Source: CAWJTN01 sp963845895 (GTDB lineage: Bacteria > Patescibacteriota > Microgenomatia > UBA1406 > GWC2-37-13). Taken from it: DNA of 53,664 nt. Both the position numbers and the translations under genes were made by a program. The stretch covers positions 1 through 53,664 of the forward strand of contig CAWJTN010000002.1 of NCBI GenBank assembly GCA_963845895.1. Reading direction: 5' to 3'. The notes beneath the pieces were generated by a model that searched no databases, was not told the DNA's origin, and saw nothing but the letters and a program-made list of their open reading frames with translations. Positions 9,201-15,589 of the stretch are shown one piece after another; positions within the stretch are counted from its first letter, which is position 1; each line of letters opens with the position of its first letter.

Positions 9201-9343
9201 GAAGAAAAGAATTAGGGTTAAAACCTATAGATAAGGTTAGGCTTACAGTTCCGAAACAGTTTGAGTCCGATATTGAATATTTAAGAAAAAAAGTATTGGC
9301 TAAAAAAATTAGCTTAGGGGAAAATCTTAGAATTGAACTATGA
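6245..9343 (+). CDS. ileS: Isoleucyl-tRNA synthetase
   Basis: Class I aminoacyl-tRNA synthetase charging tRNA-Ile. Numbered from ATG 6245 (a TTG three codons earlier is less likely): HIGH-type motif HHAW (58-61), VWTTTPWTIPANIAVA starting the CP1 editing domain, the zinc-type pair CWRC near residue 424, RELDWLKNMHDWLISKKNRYWG, and the KMSKS-type MHKSW (668-672). A C-terminal anticodon-binding region follows. At 1032 residues, and with FDCQGLWVEVEVEKELG, it resembles the long archaeal/eukaryal-like (IleS2) type. Three repeat-derived inserts lie in frame at about residues 222-241, 453-472 and 747-762. It overlaps hicA by 8 nt and rodA by 4 nt. Confidence 0.96.
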   Translation: MFKPIPAKFDFIEMEKKWLKHWYEKGIIQKYLKKNDDSNKQFSFLDGPITANNPMGVHHAWGRTYKDLWPKFFNLLGYKQRFQNGFDCQGLWVEVEVEKELGLKNKKEIENLIPGDRKASIAKFVDMCKKRVVKFSGIQTEQSIRLGYFADWEHSYFTMSDENNYMIWHFLKVCHENGWIYKGHESVPWCPRCETAISEHEILTEDYKELVHESINFLLKIRNSKSEILNKSKIKNSKSQNEYLLVWTTTPWTIPANIAVAVDETIDYSLVESEKGNVWLAKDTIKRVMKSKAYKIIRTVKGKELVGLKYEGPFDDLPRVKKVAKENPKTFHTVIPTDDRILPITVTEGTGMVHTAVSAGTEDFKLGKKLGLPMIPVIADNADYLPDLGFLSGKNAKKNPRVILDYLVEKDKKDSNRWVYEIFKYKHRYPACWRCKTELVWKVADEWYIAMDKVQSSKFKVPNKSKIQNPKLNKTLRQMMIDVAKKIEWMPDFGLERELDWLKNMHDWLISKKNRYWGLALPIYECKKCGNFEVLGSKEELKKRAVSGWQKFEGHTPHKPYIDEVLIKCSNCGQEIKRIDDVGNPWLDAGIVPYSTITKNNQSEPLYLKNKKEWKKWFPADFITESFPGQFKNWFYSMIAESTALEDTNPFKRVLGFGTLLGEDGRPMHKSWGNAIEFNEGADKIGVDVMRWMYSRQNPSENMLFGYKKADEVRRQFYLLLWNVYKFFVEYSNLDRWSSIRKHNFYHTRVSPSRLRRDGPLESEKIAFSSSNILDKWILSRFTGLTLSVEKNLKDYNAKDAALEIEKFVNDLSTWYIRRSRDRIWLNSEDAEDKKNFYSTLYYVLLNVSTVMSPFMPFITEEIYTNLSDNNSVHLAEWPIVEKSFIDKSIEEQMEKARKVVEAGHSIRKAKNIKVRVPLRKLEIKLDGNYSKINNEIWDLVLKELNVKNMLVNNKIKYPKKEVIVSDEELKKQGELRELLRMIQSRRKELGLKPIDKVRLTVPKQFESDIEYLRKKVLAKKISLGENLRIEL
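6908..6968. repeat. AT-rich dispersed repeat inside ileS (insert 1)
   Basis: A 61-bp stretch built from repeated words such as aaattctaaatccgaaatc and caaatccaaaatc. It is translated in frame to a Lys/Asn/Ser-rich run (NSKSEILNKSKIKNSKSQ) placed immediately before the conserved EYLLVWTTTPWT. The same words form the rplU-rpmA intergenic repeat at 12637-12736, which indicates a dispersed element rather than native synthetase sequence. Confidence 0.75.
7601..7659. repeat. AT-rich dispersed repeat inside ileS (insert 2)
   Basis: A 59-bp stretch of tandem words: aaagttc repeated four times, then caaatccaaaatccaaaat. It encodes KVQSSKFKVPNKSKIQNPK in frame between EWYIAMD and LRQMMIDVAKK, where other synthetases have only a short loop. 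It shares the caaatccaaaat word with insert 1. Confidence 0.75.
8485..8531. repeat. GC-rich palindromic element inside ileS (insert 3)
   Basis: Contains the near-perfect inverted repeat ccatcccgac-tgc-gtcgggacgg (8498-8520, one mismatch) in otherwise AT-rich coding DNA. It adds a peptide TRVSPSRLRRDGPLES within the region after the KMSKS loop. Its palindrome and base composition differ from the two AT-rich inserts, so it is probably another repeat family. Confidence 0.65.
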
Positions 9344-10374
9344 TCCAGCTGCTGATTCCCTCGGTGCTTCTTTCTTTAATTGGTGCATTTAATATTTTTG
9401 GCATAAAACAAGGTCTTTTTTTAAATCAATTTTTATATATAATTGTTGGTTTCCTGGCATATTTTATTGTTAAAAGAATTGGCAGAAATTTTTTTTTAGC
9501 CAACGTAAAATTTTTTTATTGGTTTTTTATCTCCGCTTTAATCATCACCTTTATAATCGGATTTGAAGTCAGAGGATCTAGAAGATGGCTAGATTTTTAT
9601 CTTTTTAATTTTCAAGCATCAGAAATTTTCAAATCTTTTTTTATCCTATTTTTAGCTGATTTTTTGGTAAAAAATTATAAGTTGGTAAATCCGGTTAAAA
9701 TTTTTTTAAAAAGCTTTTTATATTTTGCTTTACCGACCTTAATTATTTTTAAACAGCCTGATCTGGGAAATGCGGCTGTCTATTTGTTCATTTATCTAAT
9801 GATGATTTTATTTTCAAAATTACCTAAAAAATATTTATTATATTTTCTTCTCATAATAGTTCTTGTCCTCCCAGTCGGTTGGCATTTCTTGCATAGTTAT
9901 CAGAAGGATAGGATTTCAGCTTTTTTCAATCCGCACGTTGATCAACAGGGTACTGCTTATAATATGACTCAAGCGATAATTACAGTCGGATCGGGAAAAT
10001 TTTTAGGCAAGGGATTGGGATTAGGTACTCAATCTAGGCTTTTGTTTCTTCCGGAAAACCATACGGATTTTGCCTTTTCATCATTAGTTGAACAGTTCGG
10101 ATTCTTGGGGGGTTTGGTGACAATAATACTTTATCTGATAATTGTTTTCTTGTTGATATCAAAACTTCTGACTTACTCTTTTAAAAAAGAAGAGGTAGAT
10201 AGAAAAGGTTTTCTTTATTTGATTGGGTTTTTGTCCTATTTTATTTTTCAGATTTTGGTAAATGTTGGGATGAATATGGGTCTTTTCCCAATCACAGGAA
10301 TTGCACTTCCATTTATCTCCTTCGGAGGTTCCTCATTCGTAGCGCTTATGATAGGCCTTGCTCTAATTCCATAA
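9340..10374 (+). CDS. rodA: RodA/FtsW SEDS-family glycan polymerase (RodA-like)
   Basis: A 344-residue polytopic protein of the SEDS family, which polymerises peptidoglycan. Signatures are GSRRWLDFYLFNFQASEIFK, FKQPDLGNAAVYLF, FNPHVDQQGTAYNMTQAI, GLGLGTQSRLLFLPENHTDF and FPITGIALPFISFGGSS. Nine or ten membrane segments can be seen. It lies outside the dcw cluster, after ileS (4 nt overlap), and the window already contains a dcw FtsW, so a side-wall role is the natural reading, but no mreB or PBP2 gene is adjacent. The C-terminus is somewhat short, ending soon after the last family motif. Confidence 0.88.
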   Translation: MIQLLIPSVLLSLIGAFNIFGIKQGLFLNQFLYIIVGFLAYFIVKRIGRNFFLANVKFFYWFFISALIITFIIGFEVRGSRRWLDFYLFNFQASEIFKSFFILFLADFLVKNYKLVNPVKIFLKSFLYFALPTLIIFKQPDLGNAAVYLFIYLMMILFSKLPKKYLLYFLLIIVLVLPVGWHFLHSYQKDRISAFFNPHVDQQGTAYNMTQAIITVGSGKFLGKGLGLGTQSRLLFLPENHTDFAFSSLVEQFGFLGGLVTIILYLIIVFLLISKLLTYSFKKEEVDRKGFLYLIGFLSYFIFQILVNVGMNMGLFPITGIALPFISFGGSSFVALMIGLALIP

Positions 10375-10449
10375 AAATTTGATAAATATCTTTTTTGTAT
10401 GCCGACATGTTTAATGTAATAATATCATTATGGCTAATATTAGAGCTTT

Positions 10450-10480
10450 ACAGCAACCTTCTTAACCTTCGAGGTTCAAT
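10450..10480 (+). repeat. Leader-type hairpin repeat, copy A
   Basis: acagca, three variable bases, then ttcttaaccttcgaggttca. The core aacct-tcg-aggtt is a small hairpin. The 20-nt block cttaaccttcgaggttcaat (10461-10480) recurs exactly at 12258-12277 upstream of rplU with the same upstream spacing. Here it lies about 64 nt before the gene at 10544. Confidence 0.7.
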
Positions 10481-10506
10481 CTATTAGTTCCATATATACA
10501 ATATAT

Positions 10507-10534
10507 TTGCAAAAAAGATATTTTGTGATATTAT
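10507..10534 (+). promoter_or_regulatory. Putative promoter for the gene at 10544
   Basis: TTGCAA and TATTAT are separated by 16 nt, ending 9 nt before the ATG at 10544. If used, the mRNA would have a leader of only a few nucleotides. This is sequence pattern only. Confidence 0.45.
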
Positions 10535-10543
10535 ATTGAAATT

Positions 10544-11314
10544 ATGATTGCAGAAGTAAAAAGGGGTGACATTATTAATAATGTTTTTTCTTTTTTCTTT
10601 CGTAATAAAGATCTTTACACTGATTATATAATTCCTCCTGTTCTGGATTATAAAATGCCTTTGAAAAGTCAATCTGCACTAACACTGCAAGGACCAAAAG
10701 ATGACTTAAAAGTCCAACTTGAAGCTTCAGGAAAACAAATTTGGCTTAATACACTTGCTCCAAAAGATACACGATTTGCTGTTAGTGGATATACACCATC
10801 AAGTATGGTGTTGACAAATGTTGATGAAAAAAAAATTACAATTCCAGCAGGAAAAAACCATAGAGGCATTTTGCCCTATGCAGTTCTCCATGCAATTGGA
10901 CGACTTGAAGTCCACGAAGAAGATCAAGAATGGGATTCTAAAACACGGGAAGCACATTTATTATTAAATGCAAGAATTTCTCATTTGCGAGCATTTGGAA
11001 AAGTTATTTTACCAAAAGACTCTGAAGAACAGGATAAGGAATTAAAAGCTTGGCAAATTGTTGCGGCTGAAGAAAGAGTAGCATCGGAGAGAGCTGTATC
11101 AAAATTAAAGTATTTACTGCAAAACGGTGTGAACCCATTTCCAAATATAAAAAGCTGTGAAGAATTAACAAATAGAATAGTAAATGGATCAGAACTTCTA
11201 CGGACCATGCAACAGATCGTGACAGATCCAAAAAGGACTGGAAAACAAATTGGTATTCCAATGACTTTAACTCCAGATCGTGTTAGATACTTAGTTGAAA
11301 ATTATTATCGATAA
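10544..11314 (+). CDS. Uncharacterised protein in an accessory insert
   Basis: I do not recognise this 256-residue soluble protein. The N-terminal half is beta-rich (DKRGDIINN-type start, then FAVSGYTPSSMVLTNVDEKK). The central part is helical with GILPYAVLHAIGRLEVHEED followed by ELKAWQIVAAEERVASERAV. This His-rich helix followed by an acidic-Ala-Trp helix vaguely recalls small ImmA/IrrE-like metallopeptidases, but no true HEXXH is present, so I do not assign a function. The ATG at 10544 sits 9 nt behind a -10-like box. It lies with a toxin-antitoxin pair between two copies of a leader repeat. Confidence 0.7.
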   Translation: MIAEVKRGDIINNVFSFFFRNKDLYTDYIIPPVLDYKMPLKSQSALTLQGPKDDLKVQLEASGKQIWLNTLAPKDTRFAVSGYTPSSMVLTNVDEKKITIPAGKNHRGILPYAVLHAIGRLEVHEEDQEWDSKTREAHLLLNARISHLRAFGKVILPKDSEEQDKELKAWQIVAAEERVASERAVSKLKYLLQNGVNPFPNIKSCEELTNRIVNGSELLRTMQQIVTDPKRTGKQIGIPMTLTPDRVRYLVENYYR

Positions 11315-11648
11315 GTTATCAATAAGATTCAAACATTCTCCAAGATTGTATTTCTTCTTAAAGTTTAAAATTCTACCCATACTAACAGGCTAAAGAGTTT
11401 TGGAGCGTTGGGATAATTAGCGGCAGGAATTGGATTATGTAAGAACGAGTTTATATTTTACTTAAGTTGAGAACATTAACATATTTCCCATATCTGTACA
11501 AAATTTGAACAAAATTATATCACTAGTCTGAATCCTAAACGGGGTTAAAGTAGTTTGATGTATGAGTGAGGCTAAAAAGTTGGCTGGCGGACATAGATGC
11601 TATTCGGACCTATTGGATGATAAAATCAGTGCGATTTAATATTCCAAG
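11315..11648. other. Intergenic stretch with a possible 25-codon gene remnant
   Basis: No convincing gene. A short plus-strand ORF (11562-11639) reads MSEAKKLAGGHRCYSDLLDD and ends KISAI; it has a protein-like composition but no recognisable family, and may be the tail of a lost gene. The rest is AT-rich without clear repeats. Confidence 0.35.
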
Positions 11649-11903
11649 CTATTCATAAACTTTAGATCGATGACCAGCGGTTAAAATTTTAACCATCCTA
11701 TCTTTATTATTTATCGTATAAATAATTCTGTATGGACCGACTTTGTATGAATATTTTCCAAACAATTCTTTAATAAGGGGTTTTCCTATGAATGGATTTT
11801 CCTTTATTTCTTGGAATGTCGATTCGATCGCATCATAATAGATTTTTTTAATTGTTTTAAGTTCTTTTTTTGCCTGTGCGGTAAGTTTTATTTGATACAT
11901 CAT
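11649..11903 (-). CDS. RelE/ParE-family toxin
   Basis: An 84-residue toxin of the RelE/ParE superfamily (ribosome-dependent mRNA interferase or gyrase inhibitor). The pattern is typical: LTAQAKKELKTIKK at the N-terminus, NPFIGKPLIKELFGKYSYKV, then the core strands YRIIYTINNKDRMVKILTAG and HRSKVYE. Arg in YRIIYT and the HRSKVY end are family landmarks. It starts inside the antitoxin gene (47 nt overlap), the usual arrangement with the antitoxin first. The product may begin at the first or second Met. Confidence 0.85.
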   Translation of the reverse strand: MMYQIKLTAQAKKELKTIKKIYYDAIESTFQEIKENPFIGKPLIKELFGKYSYKVGPYRIIYTINNKDRMVKILTAGHRSKVYE

Positions 11904-12180
11904 GTACTACTTTAGAACCTAATTCTTTCTTTACATCCTCCCAGTCATACATTCTACCGGCTTTAATATCTTCCTCTCCCTTTTTGATTATTTTCATAAG
12001 TTGAGAATCTGCAAGAATTTCATTTGTTTCTTTCCAAGATTCATACTCTGCTGCAGAAATCAACACAGCTGAGGGTGAGCCATTAACAGTAATAATATAT
12101 TCATCTAGTCTCTTATTTGCATTATCAACTAAATTTGTTAATTCTTCTCTAGCTTTAGTTATGGGAAGTGTTTTTATCAT
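11857..12180 (-). CDS. Phd/YefM-family antitoxin
   Basis: A 107-residue antitoxin. The N-terminal Phd/YefM DNA-binding fold is clear: LPITKAREELTNLVDNANKR, then DEYIITVNGSPSAVLISAAE and YESWKETNEIL. The C-terminal half (IIKKGEEDIKAGRMYDWEDV) is the toxin-binding tail. The promoter just upstream has a perfect 14-bp palindrome in its spacer, consistent with autorepression by the antitoxin or the complex. The ATG lies only 7 nt after the -10 box, so the message is probably leaderless. Confidence 0.86.
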   Translation of the reverse strand: MIKTLPITKAREELTNLVDNANKRLDEYIITVNGSPSAVLISAAEYESWKETNEILADSQLMKIIKKGEEDIKAGRMYDWEDVKKELGSKVVHDVSNKTYRTGKKRT

Positions 12181-12187
12181 ATTTAAT

Positions 12188-12216
12188 ATATTACATAATT
12201 ATGTACAGAAAGTCAA
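12188..12216 (-). promoter_or_regulatory. Promoter and palindromic operator of the toxin-antitoxin operon
   Basis: On the minus strand TTGACT, a 17-nt spacer and TAATAT form a good promoter. The spacer and -10 overlap a perfect 14-bp palindrome, tacataattatgta (12192-12205), the expected kind of site for Phd/YefM autoregulation. The start codon at 12180 is at the predicted transcription start. Confidence 0.75.
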
Positions 12217-12246
12217 GTGAAATTTGATTTTATAGTAAAAAAGAAT

Positions 12247-12277
12247 ACAGCAGGTTTCTTAACCTTCGAGGTTCAAT
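12247..12277 (+). repeat. Leader-type hairpin repeat, copy B (upstream of rplU)
   Basis: Same arrangement as copy A: acagca, three variable bases, ttcttaaccttcgaggttca. It ends 48 nt before the rplU ATG, a position suitable for a ribosomal-protein leader. The 20-nt core is identical to 10461-10480. Confidence 0.7.
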
Positions 12278-12324
12278 TTGTTTTGTTTGGTTGCAGTTTC
12301 ATTTTTTTTAAGTATAATTTAACA

Positions 12325-12636
12325 ATGGCAAAATATGCGGTTGTGAAGACAGGTGGAAAACAATATCTTGTTAAAGAAAATGACGAGATAGTTGTTGATA
12401 AACTGGAAGTCAAGGAGAAAGATAAAATTGAACTGGAAACTTTAGCAACATTTGATAATGATTCATTGGATCTGGATCTAGGCACTCCTGATTTAAAAGC
12501 TAAAGTCAGCGGGGAAGTTCTGGCACAGCTAAAAGGTGATAAAATTAGAGTTGCGAAATTCAAAGCTAAAGTAAGATATAGAAAAGTGATGGGATTTAGA
12601 CCGAGACTGACGAAGATAAAGATAACTAAAATATAA
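12325..12636 (+). CDS. rplU: 50S ribosomal protein L21
   Basis: A 103-residue protein binding 23S rRNA in the large subunit. MAKYAVVKTGGKQYLV is the diagnostic L21 start, followed by EKDKIELETLATFD and the C-terminal KFKAKVRYRKVMGFRPRLTK, which matches the rRNA-binding end. The ATG at 12325 is chosen over an earlier in-frame start at 12217 because the extra 36 residues would read through the leader hairpin. Next is rpmA, 104 nt downstream, the usual pairing. Confidence 0.96.
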   Translation: MAKYAVVKTGGKQYLVKENDEIVVDKLEVKEKDKIELETLATFDNDSLDLDLGTPDLKAKVSGEVLAQLKGDKIRVAKFKAKVRYRKVMGFRPRLTKIKITKI

Positions 12637-12736
12637 ATTCTAAGCACTAAATTCTAAACTCAAAACAAATTCGAATTTTCAAAATTTAAATTTTAGAATT
12701 GTTTAGGATTTCGATATTAGAATTTCGAATTTAAAA
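12637..12736. repeat. AT-rich inverted-repeat element between rplU and rpmA
   Basis: Fills nearly the whole rplU-rpmA gap. The left side (attctaagcactaaattcta) and right side (gaattgtttaggatttcgat) are imperfect inverted copies around a central aaaatttaaatttt. It uses the same words (aaattcgaaattctaa, aaatcctaaacaa) as ileS insert 1 at 6908, so it is a dispersed repeat. It would form a long weak hairpin in the transcript. Confidence 0.6.
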
Positions 12737-12740
12737 AGTT

Positions 12741-12986
12741 ATGGCCCATACTAAGGCTCAAAGAGCAGTCAGAGGCAACAGGGATTCAATATCTAAAAGG
12801 CTTGGTGTGAAAGTATATGGTGGAGAATCCGTAAATTCAGGAAACATAATCATTCGCCAAAAAGGAACAAGAGTGAATGCAGGACAAGGTACATATCTAT
12901 CTAAGGACTTTACTATTATCGCAGCCAAGTCCGGAATTGTAAAATTTGGCAAGAGAAGAGGCGAAAAATATGTCTACGTTAGCTGA
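12741..12986 (+). CDS. rpmA: 50S ribosomal protein L27
   Basis: An 81-residue ribosomal protein near the peptidyl-transferase centre. It starts MAHTKAQRAVRGNRDSISKR and carries GVKVYGGESVNSGNIIIRQK and GTRVNAGQGTYLSKDFTI, all typical of L27. The usual family N-terminus is MAHKKGGGS..; here the glycine-rich tail is replaced by TKAQRAVRGNRDS, and there is no cleavable Firmicutes-type prepeptide. The ParB-like gene starts 17 nt before its stop. Confidence 0.95.
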   Translation: MAHTKAQRAVRGNRDSISKRLGVKVYGGESVNSGNIIIRQKGTRVNAGQGTYLSKDFTIIAAKSGIVKFGKRRGEKYVYVS

Positions 12987-13527
12987 AATAGATGAGCTAC
13001 TTGATTCAGTTAAAAAAGAGACAGACATAGTAAAAAAAGTAAAACTATTAACTAAAACAATTCACGATAACGATCTAAGGATAAAAGATGTTGCCAAAAA
13101 ACTCGAGGTGAAGGATTCGTATGTTTGTCACCTCTTAAGACTAAATAGATTGCCTGAAATGATTATAGATGGTTACTACACTAAAGATGTGACATTGAGT
13201 CATCTTTTTATAATCTCGAGACTTAAGAATAAAGAGCAAATAATTGAAGCTTATGAAAAAATACTTGGCGAAAATTTAACCATAAAAAAAACCGAGGAGT
13301 TGGTTAGAGATATGCTTTATGGCATAAAAACGAAAGGTGAGTACATTAAAAGAGAGGAAAAAGAAGCAATTGCCGGTAAACTGAAGTCGATGAAAAAAAG
13401 CATTGATTTTAGTGTCATTCAGACCAGAATAAAAAGCAAAGTAATTTTAGAAATAAAAGGTAACCTTGAATATACATCGAAAACCTTAAGAAATCTTATA
13501 GATTATCTTAAGGTTTGGCAAGAGTGA
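12970..13527 (+). CDS. ParB/KorB-type helix-turn-helix protein
   Basis: A 185-residue protein resembling the central HTH domain of ParB/Spo0J/KorB proteins: LRIKDVAKKLEVKDSYVCHL (residues about 35-54) followed by LRLNRLPEMIIDGYYTKDVT and LSHLFIISRLKNKEQIIEAY, the order seen after the ParB CTPase domain. The N-terminal CTP-binding domain (GERRxR box) is absent, so it should not be called a partition ParB. The ATG at 12970 overlaps rpmA by 17 nt; its 3' end overlaps the convergent signal peptidase gene by 42 nt. It may be a DNA-binding regulator co-expressed with the ribosomal genes. Confidence 0.7.
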   Translation: MSTLAEIDELLDSVKKETDIVKKVKLLTKTIHDNDLRIKDVAKKLEVKDSYVCHLLRLNRLPEMIIDGYYTKDVTLSHLFIISRLKNKEQIIEAYEKILGENLTIKKTEELVRDMLYGIKTKGEYIKREEKEAIAGKLKSMKKSIDFSVIQTRIKSKVILEIKGNLEYTSKTLRNLIDYLKVWQE

Positions 13528-14094
13528 CTGAATTGATGTTGGAAGTGGATCCATGATAAATCCCATCTTATTTGCAGGAAAATATCTATAGAATACCTGA
13601 CCTATAATTGAGTCTTCGGGCACCGGCCCAAACTCTCTGGAATCGGATGATCTTGGTCTATTGTCTCCCAAAACGAATATATCACCAGGTGGTATGGTAA
13701 TTGGCATTCCGTCTTTTAGATATCCGCCTTCCCATAAGTTTGTTTTATCTGAAATATATGTCTCATTTAAAGGAGTTCCGTTTACATAGACTATTGCGTT
13801 TTTTACCATTATCTTATCACCTGGTAATCCTATTATTCTTTTTATATAGTCAATATCTTGATTTGTTGGAGCTTTAAATACGATGACGTCTCCTCTATGA
13901 GGAGATCTAAACCTGTAGGTTACTTTACTTGTCAAAATATATTCCCCAGAATAAAAGGAAGGCTCCATTGAGGCACCTTTTACTTGGTTTGGTTGGACTA
14001 TAAAAAGATAGACTACTATGAAAAGCGATCCGATAAAGACAACTGTTTCAAGAATGTCCATCACGAACTCAATGATTCCTTTTGCAATGCCCAT
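13486..14094 (-). CDS. lepB: Signal peptidase I (Ser/Lys type), copy 1
   Basis: Membrane-bound leader peptidase. From ATG 14094: one membrane segment (about residues 14-34), the catalytic-serine box GASMEPSFYSGEYI (Ser42), RGDVIVFKAP, the general-base box YIKRIIGLPGDKI (Lys85), and FVLGDNRPRSSDSREFGPV. Upstream in-frame ATG 14139 would add 15 residues before the normal N-terminus. Its 3' end overlaps the convergent ParB-like gene. A paralogue with nearly the same layout lies at 48270, and a SipW-type enzyme at 33045. Confidence 0.94.
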   Translation of the reverse strand: MGIAKGIIEFVMDILETVVFIGSLFIVVYLFIVQPNQVKGASMEPSFYSGEYILTSKVTYRFRSPHRGDVIVFKAPTNQDIDYIKRIIGLPGDKIMVKNAIVYVNGTPLNETYISDKTNLWEGGYLKDGMPITIPPGDIFVLGDNRPRSSDSREFGPVPEDSIIGQVFYRYFPANKMGFIMDPLPTSIQSLLPNLKIIYKIS

Positions 14095-14232
14095 AAATTT
14101 CAATTTTAGATAAGTGAAAGCTAAAAAACAATAGGTCATTTTAGATAATATCTTTTATTTAACTTTTAAATAATAATTAATAATAACCCATAAGAATAAA
14201 TATAATTTATTATTTATTATCTTAAGGCTATA

Positions 14233-14261
14233 TTGACTTCTATGATTTAATTTGATATAAT
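14233..14261 (+). promoter_or_regulatory. Promoter of the sortase-substrate operon
   Basis: TTGACT, a 17-nt spacer and a consensus TATAAT, ending 30 nt before the ATG at 14291. This is one of the best matches to a housekeeping sigma promoter in the window. Confidence 0.75.
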
Positions 14262-14290
14262 CCTGTAGCAAATTTTAAAAGACAGAGATT

Positions 14291-14938
14291 ATGTCAAAAT
14301 ATTCATTTTTAAAACTTCTCATATCTTTTTTTCTCCTTTTGAATTTATTTTTTGTGTTCAATACTAAATCCGTAAATGCTTTGGTTTCACCTCCGGAATT
14401 TCCTTTATGTCTAAACCCTATTGGCGCATTGGTTGAAAGTTTCAGTTCTGGAGTACACGGAATCCCGGGTAATGTTGAAACATTCCAGGGAAGTGATTCC
14501 GTATACTCTGTCTCACAAAACAGTCTGATTCAATGTTTCTGTCCGACTAACGGTTCAGGAATTCAGACAAACTGGTGGCAGATTCCCGAGCTATCAGCAA
14601 ATGATATTGAAAGCTTTAAGTCACAGGGTTGGATCTTTATACCTGATGGGTCAGCTTGGGGTCTTCAACCAGCTCCATACTTAACTATGAATTTAAACTA
14701 TGACTGTTCGGCTGGAGGGGGAAATAGCGGAGGAGGTGGGGGAAGTTCAAGTAGCGGCTCATCAGGTGGCGGTGGTTCATCGGGTGGTGGAAGTAGCTCG
14801 TCAAGCGGTCAGACGTTAGGTGAGGTATTAGGTTTAGCCTTTACTGGAAACATTATGTTTATCTATGGTTTACTGGCAACAGGTATTATCTTTCTTTTCG
14901 CCGGCCTGACTTTGAAAAAGTTTTCTTCAGAAAAATAA
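14291..14938 (+). CDS. Secreted, sortase-anchored surface protein with LAFTG signal
   Basis: A 215-residue exported protein of unknown role. It has a signal peptide (hydrophobic residues 8-23, cleavage after about VNA), an extracellular domain with four cysteines (CLNP, CFC, DCS), and a Gly/Ser-rich flexible linker (about residues 142-175). The C-terminus is a cell-wall sorting signal: LAFTG (about 182-186), a hydrophobic stretch, then the basic tail KKFSSEK. LAxTG is the motif preferred by class E sortases. The next gene is a sortase, overlapping by 1 nt (TAATG), so the pair is probably an enzyme and its substrate. The extracellular domain itself is not recognised. Confidence 0.82.
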   Translation: MSKYSFLKLLISFFLLLNLFFVFNTKSVNALVSPPEFPLCLNPIGALVESFSSGVHGIPGNVETFQGSDSVYSVSQNSLIQCFCPTNGSGIQTNWWQIPELSANDIESFKSQGWIFIPDGSAWGLQPAPYLTMNLNYDCSAGGGNSGGGGGSSSSGSSGGGGSSGGGSSSSSGQTLGEVLGLAFTGNIMFIYGLLATGIIFLFAGLTLKKFSSEK

Positions 14939-15483
14939 TGAGACGGGTTTCTAATTTTTTTATCTTCTTCGGATTCTTATGTCTTCTATTAAGTTTGACT
15001 TTATTTTTGGAGAGGAATAATCCCCGAAGGTTGTACTTTTCTACAAGACCAAACTATTTAAGTAATAAAATCTCTAAAAATAATTCTTTACCGCTGGAGG
15101 TTAAGATAAAAGACATAAACATAGATTTACCCGTTATTCCCAGCAAAATTAATAATGAGACATGGGAAACAACCACTAAAGGCATTTCATGGCTTATGTC
15201 GTCTCCCATTCCGGGTGAAACAGGAAACAGCATTCTGTATGGTCATAACTGGACAAATCTCTTAGGCAATTTGGTAAAAATAAAGCCCGGACAGAAGATA
15301 GATATAACATATCAGAATAAAGCAAAACAAAGTTTCATCGTAACTTCCTCGGCAGTCGTTTCTCCAAATGACGTAAGCATTCTTTCCCAATCAAATGATA
15401 CAAGAATTACTCTCTATACCTGTACTGGTTTTCTTGATTTAAAACGATTTGTAGTAGTTGCGCTTCGTGATTTAAATCACTAA
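14938..15483 (+). CDS. Sortase (class D/E-like) transpeptidase
   Basis: A 181-residue membrane-anchored transpeptidase that cleaves sorting signals and attaches surface proteins. It has an N-terminal signal anchor (about residues 7-24), then the sortase beta-barrel with catalytic His103 in YGHNW, Cys162 in TLYTCTG and Arg170 in DLKRFVVVA. The TLxTC box and spacing fit class D/E or F-type sortases rather than class A. It is translationally coupled to the LAFTG protein upstream. What it attaches the substrate to is unknown; these cells have a peptidoglycan pathway, as the window shows. Confidence 0.9.
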   Translation: MRRVSNFFIFFGFLCLLLSLTLFLERNNPRRLYFSTRPNYLSNKISKNNSLPLEVKIKDINIDLPVIPSKINNETWETTTKGISWLMSSPIPGETGNSILYGHNWTNLLGNLVKIKPGQKIDITYQNKAKQSFIVTSSAVVSPNDVSILSQSNDTRITLYTCTGFLDLKRFVVVALRDLNH

Positions 15484-15522
15484 CTAAAACTATAGCAAAC
15501 TACTTATGACTAGTGCATTTAA

Positions 15523-15551
15523 TTGATTTAATGCAACAAATCATGTAAAAT
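15523..15551 (+). promoter_or_regulatory. Promoter of the glycan operon, overlapped by a dyad
   Basis: TTGATT, a 17-nt spacer and TAAAAT, 38 nt before the ATG at 15590. An imperfect dyad gcatttaat-tg-atttaatgc (15515-15534, one mismatch per arm pair) covers the -35 box and could be an operator. Confidence 0.55.
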
Positions 15552-15589
15552 ATCACCTTACATTTGAAAATACTAGCTTATAGTACTAT

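Noticed and set aside
11004..11261. Minus-strand ORFs opposite the unknown gene at 10544
   Set aside because: They overlap a longer ORF with protein-like composition and its own promoter; the antisense products look random.
10544..11314. Metallopeptidase (ImmA/IrrE-like) function
   Set aside because: The helix has HAIGRLEVH rather than HEXXH and the third ligand is not clear.
14690..14815. Gly/Ser-rich tract as a sequencing artefact
   Set aside because: It keeps the frame, uses varied codons and sits between an ectodomain and a sorting signal, as a wall-spanning linker should.
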